Shown piece by piece: positions 14,572 through 15,287 of a DNA stretch of 15,287 bases. Source of the DNA: CBDUQI01 sp965369325 (GTDB taxonomy: Bacteria; Pseudomonadota; Gammaproteobacteria; Steroidobacterales; JBCBZW01); NCBI GenBank assembly GCA_965369325.1, contig CBDUQI010000142.1:1-15287 (forward strand), in the 5' to 3' direction. Positions within the stretch are counted from its first letter, which is position 1; each line of letters opens with the position of its first letter. A program made the translations under genes and the position numbers. Below the pieces are notes generated by a model that saw only the letters and a list, made by a program, of their open reading frames with translations, was not told the origin of the DNA and did not search any database.

Positions 14572-15287
14572 ATGATCCGTGAGACTGTCCGCTTCAGCGC
14601 ACACGCCCTTGGCGTACTGGCGCTGTTCAGCACCGCCAGCCTGCCACTGAGCAGCATCAGCGCGGCCCAGACCGCCACCACCCCCAACACTATGCGAGTG
14701 GACTACTACCACACCGGCAATGCCCTCAGCGAGGTGTTTGCCCTGCACCAGGTGGTGCTGGAGCCGCTCGCCTGGCCCGGCAATCCCGCGCAACCGCAGG
14801 ATGAAACCAATCGCGGCAAATACCTGTTTGAGGTAGTCGACCCGATGCGCGGCGAGGTACTGTACTCACGCGGCTTTGCGTCCATCTACGGCGAGTGGGA
14901 AACCACTGGCGAGGCGCGCCAGCGTCATCGCACCTTTCATGAGTCGCTGCGCTTTCCAGCGCCCGACGCCCCCATCCGCATCCGCCTGAAGAAGCGCGAT
15001 GATGTGAATTCCTTCGGCACCATCTGGACGTTGGATATCGATCCTGAGGATTTGCTGGTCGTGCGCCGCCCGGCGCCGCCCGCCGCACCGCTGATCGAAA
15101 TTCAGAACAGTGGAGATCCGGCGAGAAAAGTCGATCTGCTGATTCTCGGCGACGGCTACACCGCCGAGGAGGCAGATAAATTCCGCGCGGACACCCAACG
15201 CCTAGTGGACGGGTTTTTCCAAGTGGAGCCGTTCAAGTCGCGCCAGCAGGACTTTAACGTGTGGGCCATCATGCCGCCCTCGCCCGA
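14572..15287 (+). CDS. M64 family (IgA-peptidase type) metallopeptidase, N-terminal part, cut by window end
   Basis: An open frame of 238 complete codons runs off the window. The ATG at 14572 opens a signal peptide (about 1-36, ending SISAAQ). Residues about 43-170 match the N-terminal beta-sandwich of M64 proteins: MRVDYYHTGNALSEVFAL, then KYLFEVVDP, LYSRGFASIYGEWETT, FHESLRFPAP and WTLDIDPED. The start of the peptidase domain follows: KVDLLILGDGYTAEEADKF at 187-205, then FFQVEPFKSRQQDFNVWAI. That LGDGYT block is characteristic of the family. The catalytic HExxH lies beyond the window, so activity cannot be checked. Only a weak GGA precedes the start. It is divergent from the DUF885 gene. 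Confidence 0.88.
   Translation, partial: MIRETVRFSAHALGVLALFSTASLPLSSISAAQTATTPNTMRVDYYHTGNALSEVFALHQVVLEPLAWPGNPAQPQDETNRGKYLFEVVDPMRGEVLYSRGFASIYGEWETTGEARQRHRTFHESLRFPAPDAPIRIRLKKRDDVNSFGTIWTLDIDPEDLLVVRRPAPPAAPLIEIQNSGDPARKVDLLILGDGYTAEEADKFRADTQRLVDGFFQVEPFKSRQQDFNVWAIMPPSP

Overview
The window looks like chromosomal DNA of a Gram-negative bacterium with fairly high GC, most likely a gammaproteobacterium. The support is a mix of exported metallopeptidase families common there (M16 two-domain protease, DUF885, M64), an MscS-type channel with an N-terminal export signal, and a PEP-CTERM/VPLPA-type sorting tail, which is only known from Gram-negative bacteria with an exosortase. No rRNA, tRNA, CRISPR array or intact insertion sequence was seen.

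Layout, left to right. Positions 1-54 are the last codons of an unknown plus-strand gene, followed 9 bases later by a monoacylglycerol-lipase-like alpha/beta hydrolase (64-900). After a 259-base gap comes an exported M16 zinc protease (1160-3892). A small secreted conserved hypothetical protein (3956-4561) faces it on the minus strand. A roughly 900-base stretch without a convincing gene follows (4562-5474); it holds several short inverted repeats and a possible promoter.

The centre is a two-gene plus-strand operon (5475-6080 and 6080-10330, joined by a TAATG overlap). The first gene encodes a small exported protein with a cohesin-like beta-sandwich and a C-terminal VPLPA-type sorting/membrane segment. 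The second encodes a 1416-residue exported protein: an Asp-rich FG-GAP/VCBS-type propeller, a von Willebrand A domain with a MIDAS motif, several beta-sandwich domains, a thrombospondin type 3 calcium repeat, and at the very C-terminus a duplicated dockerin type I-like module. The large protein has no membrane anchor of its own. The simplest reading is that the first protein is a surface receptor that holds the second by a cohesin-dockerin contact. This is inference, but it is the most interesting point in the window.

The right part is minus-strand: an MscS-family channel with a long periplasmic N-terminal region (10495-12189, GTG start) and an exported DUF885 metallopeptidase (12376-14193), each followed by a hairpin terminator. 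A plus-strand M64 (IgA-peptidase family) gene starts divergently at 14572 and is cut by the window end before its catalytic motif.
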